The translations under genes and the position numbers were made by a program. Shown piece after piece: positions 18,660-27,523 of a DNA stretch of 64,000 nucleotides (position 1 is its first letter; each line of letters begins with the position of its first letter). The DNA is from Rhizobium sp. NLR16a (GTDB lineage: Bacteria; Pseudomonadota; Alphaproteobacteria; Rhizobiales; Rhizobiaceae), in contig NZ_CP072865.1 of assembly GCF_017948245.1 (NCBI RefSeq), forward strand, positions 3,001,501-3,065,500. The letters are read 5' to 3'. The notes below the pieces were generated by a model. That model did no database searches and had not been told where the DNA came from. It saw only the letters and a program-made list of their open reading frames with translations.

Positions 18660-19853
18660 ATGACCAGACCCCTTATCGTCATCTTCACCGCCATTGTCCT
18701 CGATGCCGTCGGCATCGGGCTCATTTTCCCCATCCTGCCGTCGCTGCTGCAGGAGATCACCCATGCCGCAAACGTCGCGCCCTATATCGGCACGATGACG
18801 GCGCTTTACGCGGTGATGCAGTTCATTTTCGCGCCGGTGCTCGGGGCCCTGAGCGACCGGCTCGGCCGGCGGCCGGTGCTGCTGATTTCGCTTGCCGGCG
18901 CGGCCGTCAACTACCTGTTCCTGGCGCTCGCGCCCAACCTGCTGCTGCTCTTCGTCGGCCGGGCGATCGCCGGGCTGACAAGCGCCAACGTCTCGGTGGC
19001 CACAGCCTATATCACCGACATTTCGCCGGAGGAGAAACGCGCCCGCCGCTTCGGCCTGTTCAACGCCATGTTCGGCCTCGGCTTCATCATCGGCCCGGTC
19101 CTCGGCGGCGTGCTCGGCGATCACTGGCTGCGGCTGCCCTTCATCGCAGCCGCCGCACTCAACGGCGCCAACCTGCTGCTCGCCTGCTTCATCCTGCCGG
19201 AATCGCGCCGGGGCAGCCGCGCGAGGATCGACCTTGCCGCGCTCAATCCGCTCCGGCCGCTGCGCTCGGTGCTGGCGGTCAGGAGCCGGCTGCCGGTTGT
19301 CATCCTCTTTTTCATCTTCAGCGCCACCGGCGAGGCCTACGGCACCTGCTGGGCGCTCTGGGGCAGCGACGCCTTCCGGTGGAACGGGCTTTGGGTCGGC
19401 CTGTCGCTCGGCGCCTTCGGCATCTGCCAGACGCTGGCCCAGGCCCTCCTGCCGGGGCCGGCGGTCAAACTGCTCGGCGAACGCGGGGCGATCCTGACCG
19501 GCGTCACCGGCGCCGCCATCGCACTTGTCGTCATGGCCCTTGCCGAGCGCGGCTGGATGATCTTCGCGATCATGCCGGTCTTCGCGCTCGGCGGCATCGG
19601 CGTGCCGGCGCTGCAGTCTCTCGCCACCCGGCAGGTGGATGAAAACAGCCAAGGCCAGTTCCAGGGCGTGCTGGCCTCGGCCGTCAGCCTCGCCTCGATC
19701 GTGGCGCCGCTCGGCTTTTCCAGCCTCTATTTCCTCGTCCGGCAGGACTGGCCGGGCGCCATCTGGCTGTCGGTCGTGGCCGTCTATGCGCTCTGCGTGC
19801 CGCTGGTTCTCGGTCTCGGGCTGAGGAAGAGGGAAACGGCGCCGGCGAGTTGA
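18660..19853 (+). CDS. Tet(A)-like MFS drug efflux transporter
   Basis: A 397-residue protein with about 12 membrane helices. Landmarks of the TCR/DHA1 family are present: helix 1 VLDAVGIGLIFPILPSLL, the loop 2-3 motif GALSDRLGRRPVLL (motif A, GxLaDrxGrkxxl), and motif C in helix 5 (GLGFIIGPVLGGVLG). Such pumps exchange protons for drugs, classically tetracycline, but substrate cannot be read from sequence. The ATG at 18660 (MTRPL) is preferred over an in-frame start at 18636 because the family begins near this residue. No divergent TetR-type regulator is adjacent. Confidence 0.82.
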   Translation: MTRPLIVIFTAIVLDAVGIGLIFPILPSLLQEITHAANVAPYIGTMTALYAVMQFIFAPVLGALSDRLGRRPVLLISLAGAAVNYLFLALAPNLLLLFVGRAIAGLTSANVSVATAYITDISPEEKRARRFGLFNAMFGLGFIIGPVLGGVLGDHWLRLPFIAAAALNGANLLLACFILPESRRGSRARIDLAALNPLRPLRSVLAVRSRLPVVILFFIFSATGEAYGTCWALWGSDAFRWNGLWVGLSLGAFGICQTLAQALLPGPAVKLLGERGAILTGVTGAAIALVVMALAERGWMIFAIMPVFALGGIGVPALQSLATRQVDENSQGQFQGVLASAVSLASIVAPLGFSSLYFLVRQDWPGAIWLSVVAVYALCVPLVLGLGLRKRETAPAS

Positions 19854-19930
19854 ACCGCTGCGGCACTGGTCTCGCTGGAATCCCTCCGGGAGCCGGTCAT
19901 CGGCGTTTGGCGAGGACGCTAACCCCACCC

Positions 19931-21570
19931 TCCGTCGTCCCAGGGCTTGACCCTGGGATCCACGACCTGGCACGCGGCTTCAATTTCTCTGCGGTGGGTG
20001 GCCATTGCTGCTCAGCGCCAGCCTCATGGATCCCAGGGTCAAGCCCTGGGATGACGGAGGAGAGGTGGTGCCGGCACGCACAAGCCGGCGCGGACGAGAG
20101 GTGGTGGCGGGATGTATTTGTCCGCCAGCGCGGAGGCGAGGTGGTGCCGCGACGCGTCGGCTCAGCAGCGGTGAGGACGCTTCGGCAAAAGCGGCGCCGC
20201 ACAAGCCTCGGCGAAAGCGAGGTCTCACAAGCTGCGCCGGTTCTCAAGCTGCGCCGGCGGTGCGTTTGGCAACATCGCCACCCCACACTCCGTCATCCCA
20301 GGGCTTGACCCTGGGATCCACAGCCAAGCACGCGGCTTCAATTCCTTCCCTACGAGAAGATGCCAGCGCTCTTCCCGCAGTGCCAGCCGCATGGATCCCA
20401 GGGTCAAGCCCTGGGATGACGGAGGAGAGGTGGTGGCGCAGCACATAAGCCCGCCAGCGCGCGGCAGAGGTAGTGCCGGGACGCGTCGGCGGCAGCGATG
20501 ACGCTTCGGCAGACGCGGCGCCACACTAGCTACGGCAAATGCGGCGCCTCACAGGCTGCGCCGGCGGTGCGTTTGGCGAGAACGCCAACTCCACACTCCG
20601 TCATCCCAGGGCTTGACCCTGGGATCCACAGCCAAGCACTCTGCCCACATGGCAGGATATGTTTACATCGTCACCAACCAGAAAAACGGCACCCTCTATA
20701 TCGGCGTGACATCCGATCTGGAGCGCCGCATCTACGAGCATCGCGAAGGACTGACACCGGGCTTTGCCTGGAAATATGGCTGCACCCGCCTCGTCTGGTA
20801 CGAGGAGCATTGGGACATCGGCAGCGCCATCCAGCGCGAGAAATCATTGAAACGATGGAACCGGCAATGGAAGATCGACCTGGTCGAGGCGATGAATCCC
20901 GAGTGGGACGATCTCTATCTTACGCTGTGGTGATGCCGGCTGCGTCTTCTGTGGTGCTCTGCGCATGGATCCCAGGGTCAAGCCCTGGGATGACGGAGGA
21001 GAGGTGGTCGCGAGACAGATCGGCTCACTGCGAGGAGAGGTGGTGCCGGGATGCATAAGCCGCCAGCGCGGAAGAGAGGTGGTGGCGCAGCACATAAGCC
21101 CGCCAGCGCGCAGCAGAGGTAGTGCCGGGACGCATCGGCGGCAGCGATGACGCTTCGGCAGACGCGGCGCCACACTAGCTACGGCAAATGCAGCGCCTCA
21201 CAAACTGCGCCGGCTCTCAAGCTGCACCGGCGGTGCGTTTGGCGAGAACGCCACCCCCACACTCCGTCATCCCAGGGCTTGACCCTGGGATCCACAGCCA
21301 AGCATGAGGCTTCGATTTCTCTGCGGTGGGAGGCCATTGCTGTTCAGCGCCAGCCGCATGGATCCCAGGGTCAAGCCCTGGGATGACGGAGGAGAGGTGG
21401 TGCCCGGACGCATAAGCCGACGCGGACGAGGGGTGCGGCTGGGATGCATAAGTGCGCCAACGCGGAAGCGAGGTGGTGCCGCGAAGCATCGCCAGCGGCG
21501 GCGATGAAGCGACGGCAAAAGCGGCGCCGCACAGGCTGTGCCGGCGGCGCGTCTGGCGACAGAGGAGAGC
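19931..21570. repeat. Mosaic of REPIN-like palindrome pairs with minisatellite filler
   Basis: At least four inverted pairs of the hairpin CCCAGGG-CTTGA-CCCTGGG occur at about 19931/20026, 20289/20391, 20597/20965 and 21262/21358. In three pairs the spacer is 60-75 bp and similar between copies; in the third listed pair the spacer is replaced by a GIY-YIG gene. Between pairs lie (i) tandem degenerate units of about 38 bp beginning GAGAGGTGGTGCCGGGA and (ii) a block containing GCGGCGCCACACTAGCTACG that ends GGTGCGTTTGGC. Only the GIY-YIG gene codes for protein; other open frames here are translations of the repeats. Confidence 0.85.
20649..20933 (+). CDS. Small GIY-YIG nuclease nested in a palindrome pair
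   Basis: A 94-residue single-domain GIY-YIG protein of the YhbQ/UPF0213-like group. The core strands read YVYIVTN (4-10) and TLYIGVT (15-21), followed by SDLERRIYEH carrying the catalytic Arg (26-27), then AIQREKSLKRW with the metal-binding Glu64, and a C-terminal NPEWDDLY. The gene lies exactly between two inverted palindromes (20597-20629 and 20965-20996), the arrangement otherwise occupied by a 60-75 bp spacer. A second copy with a frameshift lies at 47779-48064. Related small nucleases have no settled role. Here a function in moving or processing the surrounding palindromes is an inference from location only. Confidence 0.88.
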   Translation: MAGYVYIVTNQKNGTLYIGVTSDLERRIYEHREGLTPGFAWKYGCTRLVWYEEHWDIGSAIQREKSLKRWNRQWKIDLVEAMNPEWDDLYLTLW

Positions 21571-21599
21571 TGGCGCCCTCCCCCGCCCAACGCCGGCGC

Positions 21600-24500
21600 T
21601 CACGCCGCCTCTTCCTTCTCCGCCGCCCCCTCCGCCAGCTTGCGGGCGGCGACGAAATCCACCTTGCCGGAGCCCAGCACCGGCACCTTGCCGATGGTGA
21701 CCTCGGCCGGGACCATCATGTCCATCGCGCCCTTCGACTTGGCGAAGGCGAGGAATTCGGCGCGGGTGGCGGTTTCGGCGTCGGTGAGCAGCACCAGGCG
21801 CTCGCCCTTCTTGGGGTCGGGCAGCGACGAGACGACCGAGAGCGCGGCAGGCCAGAGTTCGGCGGCGAGCGCCTCGATTGCCGCCAGCGACACCATTTCG
21901 CCGCCGATCTTGGCGAAGCGCTTGGCGCGGCCGCGGATCTTGACGAAGCCGTCCTCGTCGATGCTGACGATGTCGCCGGTGTCGTGCCAGCCATCGGCGA
22001 GCGGTTCGAGCACGCCGGGCTTTTCGGCACGGAGATAACCGGCCATGACATTGGCGCCGCGCACATGCAGGCGGCCGCCCTCGTCGATGCCGGGCACCGG
22101 CTCGAGCTTCCATTCCATGCCCGGCAGGATTTTGCCGACCGTGCCGGAGCGGTTGTACATCGGCGTATTGATGGAGATCACAGGCGCGGTCTCGGTGACG
22201 CCGTAACCTTCGAGGATGCGCAGGCCGAATTTTTCCATATAGGTCTGGCGGGTCGCCGCCTTCACCGGCTCGGCGCCGGCGAAGATGTAGCGGATCGAGC
22301 GAAAATCATACGGATGCGCCGTCCTGGCATAACCGTTGAGGAAGGTATCGGTGCCGAAGATGATCGTGGCGTTGGAGACATAGATCAGCTCCGGCACGAT
22401 GCGGTAATGCAGCGGCGACGGATAGAAATAGACCGGCACGCCCGAGATCAGCGGCAGCACGGTGCCGGCCGTCAGCCCGAAGGAATGGAAGACCGGCAGG
22501 ATGTTGAACACCTTGTCGCCGCTGTGGAAATCGATGCGGGCGGCGGCCTGGGCGGCGTTCGACAGCACGTTGCGGTGGGTCAGCACCACGCCCTTCGGCG
22601 TGCCCTCCGAGCCCGAAGTAAACAGGATGACGGCCGGATCGTCGGCCTGGCGTTTGACGAGCGGCCGACCCTTGCGAAGAAGCCCGATCAGCTTGTCCTT
22701 GAACGAGATTTCGGCCCTCAAATCATCGAGCCAGACGATCGTCAGCTGCTTTTCCAGCTCCTCGATCACAGGGCCGAGCTTGGCCTGGGCGACGAAGGCG
22801 CGCGAGGTCAGCACGTGTTTGACCTCAGCCGCCTTGCAGGCGGAGAGGATGTTGGCGGCGCCCGCGGTGAAGTTCAGCATCGCCGGCACCTTGCCGGCCG
22901 ACATGACGCCGAGAAGGGTGGCGGCGGCGCCATTGGCATTCGGCAGCATGACGCCGAGGTTCTGTTCCGGGAAGCGGGCGCGGAACTTGGCGCCGAGCAC
23001 GGCGGCCCCGGTCAAGAGCTTGCCATAGGTCAGCCGGCCGGTGACCGGATCTTCGACAGCAAGCTTCTTCATGCCGAATTCGTGGCCTGCCCGGATGACC
23101 CGCTCGAGCACGGTCGACGAGGTGTCGGCGGTGCGGAACAGCAGGTTCGACATCACCTGGTAGAGTGCTGCCCCCGCCGCCGTGCGGCGTTTGCGGCCTT
23201 TCAGCTCCGGCTCCACCTCGAGCTTCACCGGCTCGAGAATGGTGACCTTGACCTTGGGGAACAGCCGGCGGCGGATCTTGCCGTTGTCGAGATAGGAGAA
23301 ATAGGTCTTCTCCAGCCCGTCGATCTTGACCGGCACCACCATCGAGCCTGTTTTGTCGGCGACCATGGCGGCTCCGTCATAGACCTTCATCAGCGTGCCG
23401 GTCACCGTCAGCCGGCCCTCGGGGAAGATGCCGATCGCATTGCCTTCCTGCGCCACCTTGATCAGCGAGCGCGTCGCCATCGGCTTGGTCGGGTCGAGCG
23501 GCAGGAATTTGCACATTTTCAGGAAGGGGCGCACCCACCAGGCCTGGGCGATCTTGTAATCGACGGCAAAGACCGGCTCTTCCTCGGTGATGGCGAGCGC
23601 CAAGGCGCCATCGAGCAGGCTGACATGGTTCAGCGCAATGATCGGCGCCGGGCCGGCCTTCTTGATATTCTCCAGCCCCTCGACCTCGAGCCGCATGAAG
23701 GCGCGGAACAGGATCGAGATGAAATCGCGGAAGGCATTGGTCGGCAGCGTCTTCAGCATCAGCCAGGCGACCGCGAAATTGACAATGCCGAGGCCGATCA
23801 GGATCTGCGGAATGGAGGCCCCGAGCGCCTGGATGGCGGCGACCAAACCGAGGCCGACGGTGATGAACAGCGCAGACAGCACATTGGCGGCGCCGATGAC
23901 GCGGGCGCGGTGATCCTCATGCGCCCATGTCTGCAGACCGGCGAAGGTCGGCACGGCGATGAAGGCGCCCGAGATCGCCATGCCGGCGAGATCGATGGCG
24001 ACGCGGATGGTATTTTCGCCGGCGAAGAAATCGAGGATCGTCGTCGCGTGCGAGGTCGAGGTGAGGCCCCAGAGGTTCCAGGCGAGATCGAGGCTGAAGA
24101 GGCCGAGCAGCGCGGTGCCGACGGGGGCCGGCAACAGCACGACGCGGCCCGCCGACATCCAGGCGGCAATGCCCGAACCGACGGCGACGGCAATCGCGAA
24201 CACCGTGAGATAGGCGGGCACGACGAGCTCGGAGCCGCCGAGCAGCTCGGTCACCATGGTCGGCAGGATGGAGAGCGTGAAGGCGCCGACCAGCCAGAAC
24301 CAGCAGTTCATCAGCGCCGAGCGCCACAGCCGCGTATCCCTACGGATCTCCATGACCAGCGTGTAGCTGGAGCGGATGACGTTGCGGTCGATCTGAAGAT
24401 CCGGCGCCTTGGAGCCGGTCGGCGGGATCATGCGGGCCGACAGCCAGCAGAGCACCGACAGCCCCATCATCATCGAGCCGAAGAGGACGATATTGTCGCC

Positions 24501-24995
24501 GCTCGAAAAGGCGAGTGCGGCGATGATGGTGCCGCCGAGGATGGCGATGAAGGTGCCGCCCTCGATCCAGGCATTGGCCTTCGGCAGGTCGCGGCGTTCG
24601 AGATGATCGGGCAGGATGCCGTATTTGATCGGCCCGAACAGCGCCGAGACGATGCCGAAGCCGAAGAGCGCCGCCATCAGCACAAAAATCGAGGAGAAGC
24701 CGAGGCCGACGACGGCAAGGGCCGCTATGCCGATCTCTGAGCGTTTCAACAGTTCCGCCACCTTCGCCTTGTCGTGCTTGTCGGCGATCTCGCCGCCCAG
24801 CGCCGAAAGCAGCAGGAAGGGCACGATGAGGATGACGCCGGCAAGCGTCACCAAAGCCGCGCCTTCGCTCGCCGACATCTTGAAGAGGATGAGGAAGACC
24901 AGCGTATTCTTCAGGAAATTGTCGTTGAAGGCGGTCAGGAACTGCGTCCAGAACAGCGGCGCGAATTTCCTCGATGTCATCAGATTGTTTTGCAC
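21600..24995 (-). CDS. LplT-PlsC-acyl-ACP synthetase fusion (Aas-like)
   Basis: An 1131-residue three-module protein. Residues 1-415 are an MFS domain of the LplT type (FWTQFLTAFNDNFLKNTLVF, 10-12 helices). Residues 430-620 are a PlsC acyltransferase with NHVSLLDG (HX4D) and FPEGRLTVTG. Residues 680-1125 are an AMP-forming acyl-ligase with ILFTSGSEGTPKGV and EGYGVTETAPV. It should flip lysophospholipid inward and re-acylate it with a fatty acid activated on its own ligase domain, repairing membrane phospholipids. A GTG at 24995 is chosen because GAGGG lies about ten bases upstream; ATG at 24980 is the alternative. It follows pspA and yiaAB in one minus-strand operon, consistent with an envelope-stress role. 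Confidence 0.88.
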   Translation of the reverse strand: MQNNLMTSRKFAPLFWTQFLTAFNDNFLKNTLVFLILFKMSASEGAALVTLAGVILIVPFLLLSALGGEIADKHDKAKVAELLKRSEIGIAALAVVGLGFSSIFVLMAALFGFGIVSALFGPIKYGILPDHLERRDLPKANAWIEGGTFIAILGGTIIAALAFSSGDNIVLFGSMMMGLSVLCWLSARMIPPTGSKAPDLQIDRNVIRSSYTLVMEIRRDTRLWRSALMNCWFWLVGAFTLSILPTMVTELLGGSELVVPAYLTVFAIAVAVGSGIAAWMSAGRVVLLPAPVGTALLGLFSLDLAWNLWGLTSTSHATTILDFFAGENTIRVAIDLAGMAISGAFIAVPTFAGLQTWAHEDHRARVIGAANVLSALFITVGLGLVAAIQALGASIPQILIGLGIVNFAVAWLMLKTLPTNAFRDFISILFRAFMRLEVEGLENIKKAGPAPIIALNHVSLLDGALALAITEEEPVFAVDYKIAQAWWVRPFLKMCKFLPLDPTKPMATRSLIKVAQEGNAIGIFPEGRLTVTGTLMKVYDGAAMVADKTGSMVVPVKIDGLEKTYFSYLDNGKIRRRLFPKVKVTILEPVKLEVEPELKGRKRRTAAGAALYQVMSNLLFRTADTSSTVLERVIRAGHEFGMKKLAVEDPVTGRLTYGKLLTGAAVLGAKFRARFPEQNLGVMLPNANGAAATLLGVMSAGKVPAMLNFTAGAANILSACKAAEVKHVLTSRAFVAQAKLGPVIEELEKQLTIVWLDDLRAEISFKDKLIGLLRKGRPLVKRQADDPAVILFTSGSEGTPKGVVLTHRNVLSNAAQAAARIDFHSGDKVFNILPVFHSFGLTAGTVLPLISGVPVYFYPSPLHYRIVPELIYVSNATIIFGTDTFLNGYARTAHPYDFRSIRYIFAGAEPVKAATRQTYMEKFGLRILEGYGVTETAPVISINTPMYNRSGTVGKILPGMEWKLEPVPGIDEGGRLHVRGANVMAGYLRAEKPGVLEPLADGWHDTGDIVSIDEDGFVKIRGRAKRFAKIGGEMVSLAAIEALAAELWPAALSVVSSLPDPKKGERLVLLTDAETATRAEFLAFAKSKGAMDMMVPAEVTIGKVPVLGSGKVDFVAARKLAEGAAEKEEAA

Positions 24996-25087
24996 GGCGA
25001 GACCCTCTTTTCGTGGGCAGAGAAGGCCACAGAGTTGTTACGCAAAAGTTGAGTGCGATAACAACTCTGCGATGTGGTTAAGGAAGA

Positions 25088-25369
25088 TCAATCTTCACCG
25101 TTACGATTGAATTTGACCAGCAGCTTTTCGGTGCGGGCATCTTCGACCTTGCGGATCAGCTTCTCGGATTCGGCATTGTCGCGCAGCGTCTTGGTGATGT
25201 TCACCGTCGTCTGCACCAGCATCAATATGCCCATGGCGAGATAGCCCTTCCCCCAGAGATCGAGCGGCATCATGTAGAGGCCGAGCGCCAGCATGAAGGC
25301 GGCGGCGCCGAAGGAGATGTAGGAGAAGCTGACCCAGCTGGCGGAATGTTTCTGGAAACTGTCGTTCAT
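25088..25369 (-). CDS. YiaA/YiaB-type two-helix inner membrane protein
   Basis: A 93-residue protein matching the YiaAB two-helix domain: SWVSFSYISFGAAAFMLALGLYMMPLDLW followed by KGYLAMGILMLVQTTVNITKTLRD, then a charged cytoplasmic tail. The function of YiaAB proteins is unknown. It starts 46 bases after pspA and is followed after 92 bases by the Aas-like gene; AAGGG precedes its ATG. Confidence 0.82.
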   Translation of the reverse strand: MNDSFQKHSASWVSFSYISFGAAAFMLALGLYMMPLDLWGKGYLAMGILMLVQTTVNITKTLRDNAESEKLIRKVEDARTEKLLVKFNRNGED

Positions 25370-25415
25370 AGCAGTGACCCTTTAATTTCTAGGGGTGGAT
25401 TGTTGGATGAAGATG

Positions 25416-26102
25416 TCAGGCGGCCGGCGTGATGCGGCTCTTCAGCCGGGCGAGCACGTCATCGGCCGATGAGGTGAGCGGCGCGCCGCAGCCGGCATTG
25501 GCAAGCTTTTCGATGATGCCGGCCGGCCGCGTGGCGCTTTCCATCTCCTTCAGCGCCGCCGCCGTCAGCTCGTTCTGGCTCTGGCGCAGGCGCAGCCTGG
25601 CCAGCGTCTCCTCGGCCTCGTCGAGGGTGGCCAGGCCGGGACCGGCGACTGCGATATCGAGCTTCTGCGCCTCCTCAGTGGCGCGGGCCAGCCGCTCGCC
25701 GCGCTGCAGCGCCTGCAGCCGCGCCTCGGCATCCCTGACGATGCCCTTCAGCTTGGCGATCGAAGTGGTGAACTGGCTTTGCGCCTGTTCCGACGCATCG
25801 CGCTCGGCCTCGAGAAAGGCGATCGCCTCGGCCGCTTCCCGCGCCAGCCCCTCATTGCCCCTGGTGAGGGCTGCGGTGGCGCGGGTCTCGAGATCGGCGA
25901 TGCGGGAAAGGATCGTCTGGTGCTGGGCCTTCTCCTGCTCGTTCTGGGCGATGGCGACAGCGACGCTGCGCCGCGCCGTCTGGATCGACTGGGCGGCATC
26001 GCGGATCTGCTGGGCCAGCAGCGGCACGGCGTTGCGATCGGCGAAGGCCTGCTCGGCATCATGCGCCCTGCCCCGCAGCAATGTGGAAATCAATTTGAAC
26101 AT
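25416..26102 (-). CDS. PspA/IM30-family membrane-stress protein
   Basis: A 228-residue, mostly alpha-helical coiled-coil protein of the PspA/IM30 family: an N-terminal helix MFKLISTLLRGRAHDAEQAF, long heptad-rich helices (residues 25-150) with LAREAAEAIAFLEAERDA, and a C-terminal helix. Members bind the inner membrane and help maintain it under stress. GGAGG sits just upstream of the ATG. It is the first gene of an operon with yiaAB and the phospholipid-repair fusion, divergent from a TetR regulator, and three operator-like palindromes lie in the shared promoter region. Confidence 0.85.
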   Translation of the reverse strand: MFKLISTLLRGRAHDAEQAFADRNAVPLLAQQIRDAAQSIQTARRSVAVAIAQNEQEKAQHQTILSRIADLETRATAALTRGNEGLAREAAEAIAFLEAERDASEQAQSQFTTSIAKLKGIVRDAEARLQALQRGERLARATEEAQKLDIAVAGPGLATLDEAEETLARLRLRQSQNELTAAALKEMESATRPAGIIEKLANAGCGAPLTSSADDVLARLKSRITPAA

Positions 26103-26119
26103 TTCTGTCCTCCGGTTTA

Positions 26120-26191
26120 TGAACGTTGTTCACGAGCTGAGTTATGGCAGAATCATGAACGACGTTCAAGATAAATTTTGAACGACGTTCA
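26120..26191. promoter_or_regulatory. Three TetR-type operators between pspA and tetR
   Basis: Three copies of a 13-bp palindrome: TGAACGTTGTTCA (26120-26132, imperfect) and two perfect TGAACGACGTTCA sites (26156-26168 and 26179-26191). The two perfect sites are 23 bp apart, about two helical turns. They occupy the 111-bp gap between the divergent starts, so the TetR protein probably represses both its own gene and the pspA operon. Confidence 0.8.
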
Positions 26192-26213
26192 AAAATTCGG
26201 AAGGGAATGGTTA

Positions 26214-26828
26214 ATGGCCGGTCGACGGGAAGAAAAACGCGAGGATTTGAAGGCGCGGCTGATCGAGGCGGCGCGCGAGCGCATCGCCCGCGACGGGCTC
26301 GCCAACCTGCGCGCCCGCGACATCACCCAGGATGCCGGCTGCGCGCTCGGCGGCCTCTACACCGTCTTCTCCGACCTCGCCGAGCTCGTCATCCATGTGA
26401 ACTCCGCGACGCTGAAGGCGCTGGAGGCGAGGCTGACGCTTGACGAGGCCAGGGGCAAAAGCCCGACTGATCGCCTGCGCAACCTCGCCCAGGGCTACCT
26501 CGCCTTCGCCGTGGAACACCGCAATCTCTGGAAGGCGCTGTTCGACCACTTCCCCCCCGCCACCAGCCCGACGCCGCAATGGCACCTCGACGAACACCTC
26601 TTCCTGATGGACGTGATCGCCGAACCGCTCGCCGAACTGCAGCCCGGCATGCCCGCCGAAGACCGCGCCATCCGCGCCCGCACCCTGTTCGGCGCCGTCC
26701 ACGGCGTCGTCAGCATCAGCCTGGAGGGCCGCTTCGTCGGCCTGCCGCTGGAACGGCTGGCACGCGAGGTGGACGAGTTGGTGCAGACGATTGCCGCGGG
26801 CGCGGAGCGGCGGCGGCAGGGGGTGTGA
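26214..26828 (+). CDS. TetR-family repressor
   Basis: A 204-residue protein. Residues 8-60 form a TetR DNA-binding domain: LKARLIEAARERIARDG, then helix-turn-helix ARDITQDAGCALGGLYTVFSD. The remaining all-helical part is the ligand or dimerisation domain (WKALFDHFPPA..., LFGAVHGVVSISLEGRF). The ATG at 26214 is preceded by GGAAGGGA. It is divergent from pspA-yiaAB-aas with TGAACG-N-CGTTCA operators in between. The inducing ligand is unknown; a lipid or membrane-active compound would fit. Confidence 0.85.
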   Translation: MAGRREEKREDLKARLIEAARERIARDGLANLRARDITQDAGCALGGLYTVFSDLAELVIHVNSATLKALEARLTLDEARGKSPTDRLRNLAQGYLAFAVEHRNLWKALFDHFPPATSPTPQWHLDEHLFLMDVIAEPLAELQPGMPAEDRAIRARTLFGAVHGVVSISLEGRFVGLPLERLAREVDELVQTIAAGAERRRQGV

Positions 26829-27523
26829 GGTGGTGTTGGGTGGAGTGGCGTAGACTGACGTTGCGGTTTCTTTCGCCGAGCCCACCTCATACTCCGTCAT
26901 CCCAGGGCTTGACCCGAGGATCCATGCCCGGAGCATTGTGCCGGCCGGCGGCGCATGGAGCGGTATCATCCGACTGACGACATTGCCGTTTTCGCCGAGC
27001 CCCACCCCCTCCTCCGTCATCCCAGGGCTTGACCCTGGGATCCACGCCGCGCGCATTGTGCAGGCCGTAGGCGCATGGAGCGGCATCATCTGACTGAGGG
27101 CCTTGCGGAACCAGCCGGAGCCTCACCCCACTCTCCGTCATCCCAGGGCTTGACCCTGGGATCCATGCCCCGAGCATTGTGCTCGCCGTGTCAGACGGAG
27201 CGGCATCATCCGGCGAACGGCCTCGCGGTTCCGGCCTAAGCCTCACCCCACTCTCCGTCATCCTCGGGCTTGACCCGAGGATCCATGCCGCGCGCATTGT
27301 GCTGGCCGTCGGCAGACGGAGCGGCAGGGAGCATCCTGTCCGTGAACGTATGTACTCGAGTGCTGCGTGTGGATCCTCGGGTCAAGCCCGAGGATGACGG
27401 AGGAGGTGGGAACCAATCTGCAAAACCGCACCCGATCGCTGGCGGACTTGTCGACCATCCCACCTTGACCGAAGCACCCCTACCCAGCACTCTGTCCCGC
27501 CACCGCTCGCGAAAGGAACCCCC
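26829..27523. repeat. Tandem array of four 120-bp palindrome units plus an inverted end copy
   Basis: Units start at 26893, 27013, 27134 and 27254 (periods 120, 121, 120). Each has a hairpin head (CCCAGGG-CTTGA-CCCTGGG or CCTCGGG-CTTGA-CCCGAGG) followed by GGATCCATGCC, GCATTGTGC and GGAGCGGCATCATC-like blocks. The first unit carries a hybrid head with the left arm of one type and the right arm of the other, so its stem is mismatched. An inverted copy at about 27370-27403 closes the array. No gene is supported within 26829-27523. Confidence 0.85.

Noticed and set aside
19850..21600. Several 60-190 codon frames on both strands
   Set aside because: They are translations of the palindromes and minisatellite; only the GIY-YIG frame has a real domain.
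21444..24740. A 1098-codon plus-strand open frame
   Set aside because: Antisense to the LplT-PlsC-synthetase gene; its His/Asp/Arg-rich composition is typical of a GC-rich shadow and it has no domain.
26893..27403. Possible CRISPR array
   Set aside because: Units are 120 bp and tandem, with similar sequence throughout rather than short repeats with unique spacers, and no cas gene is present.
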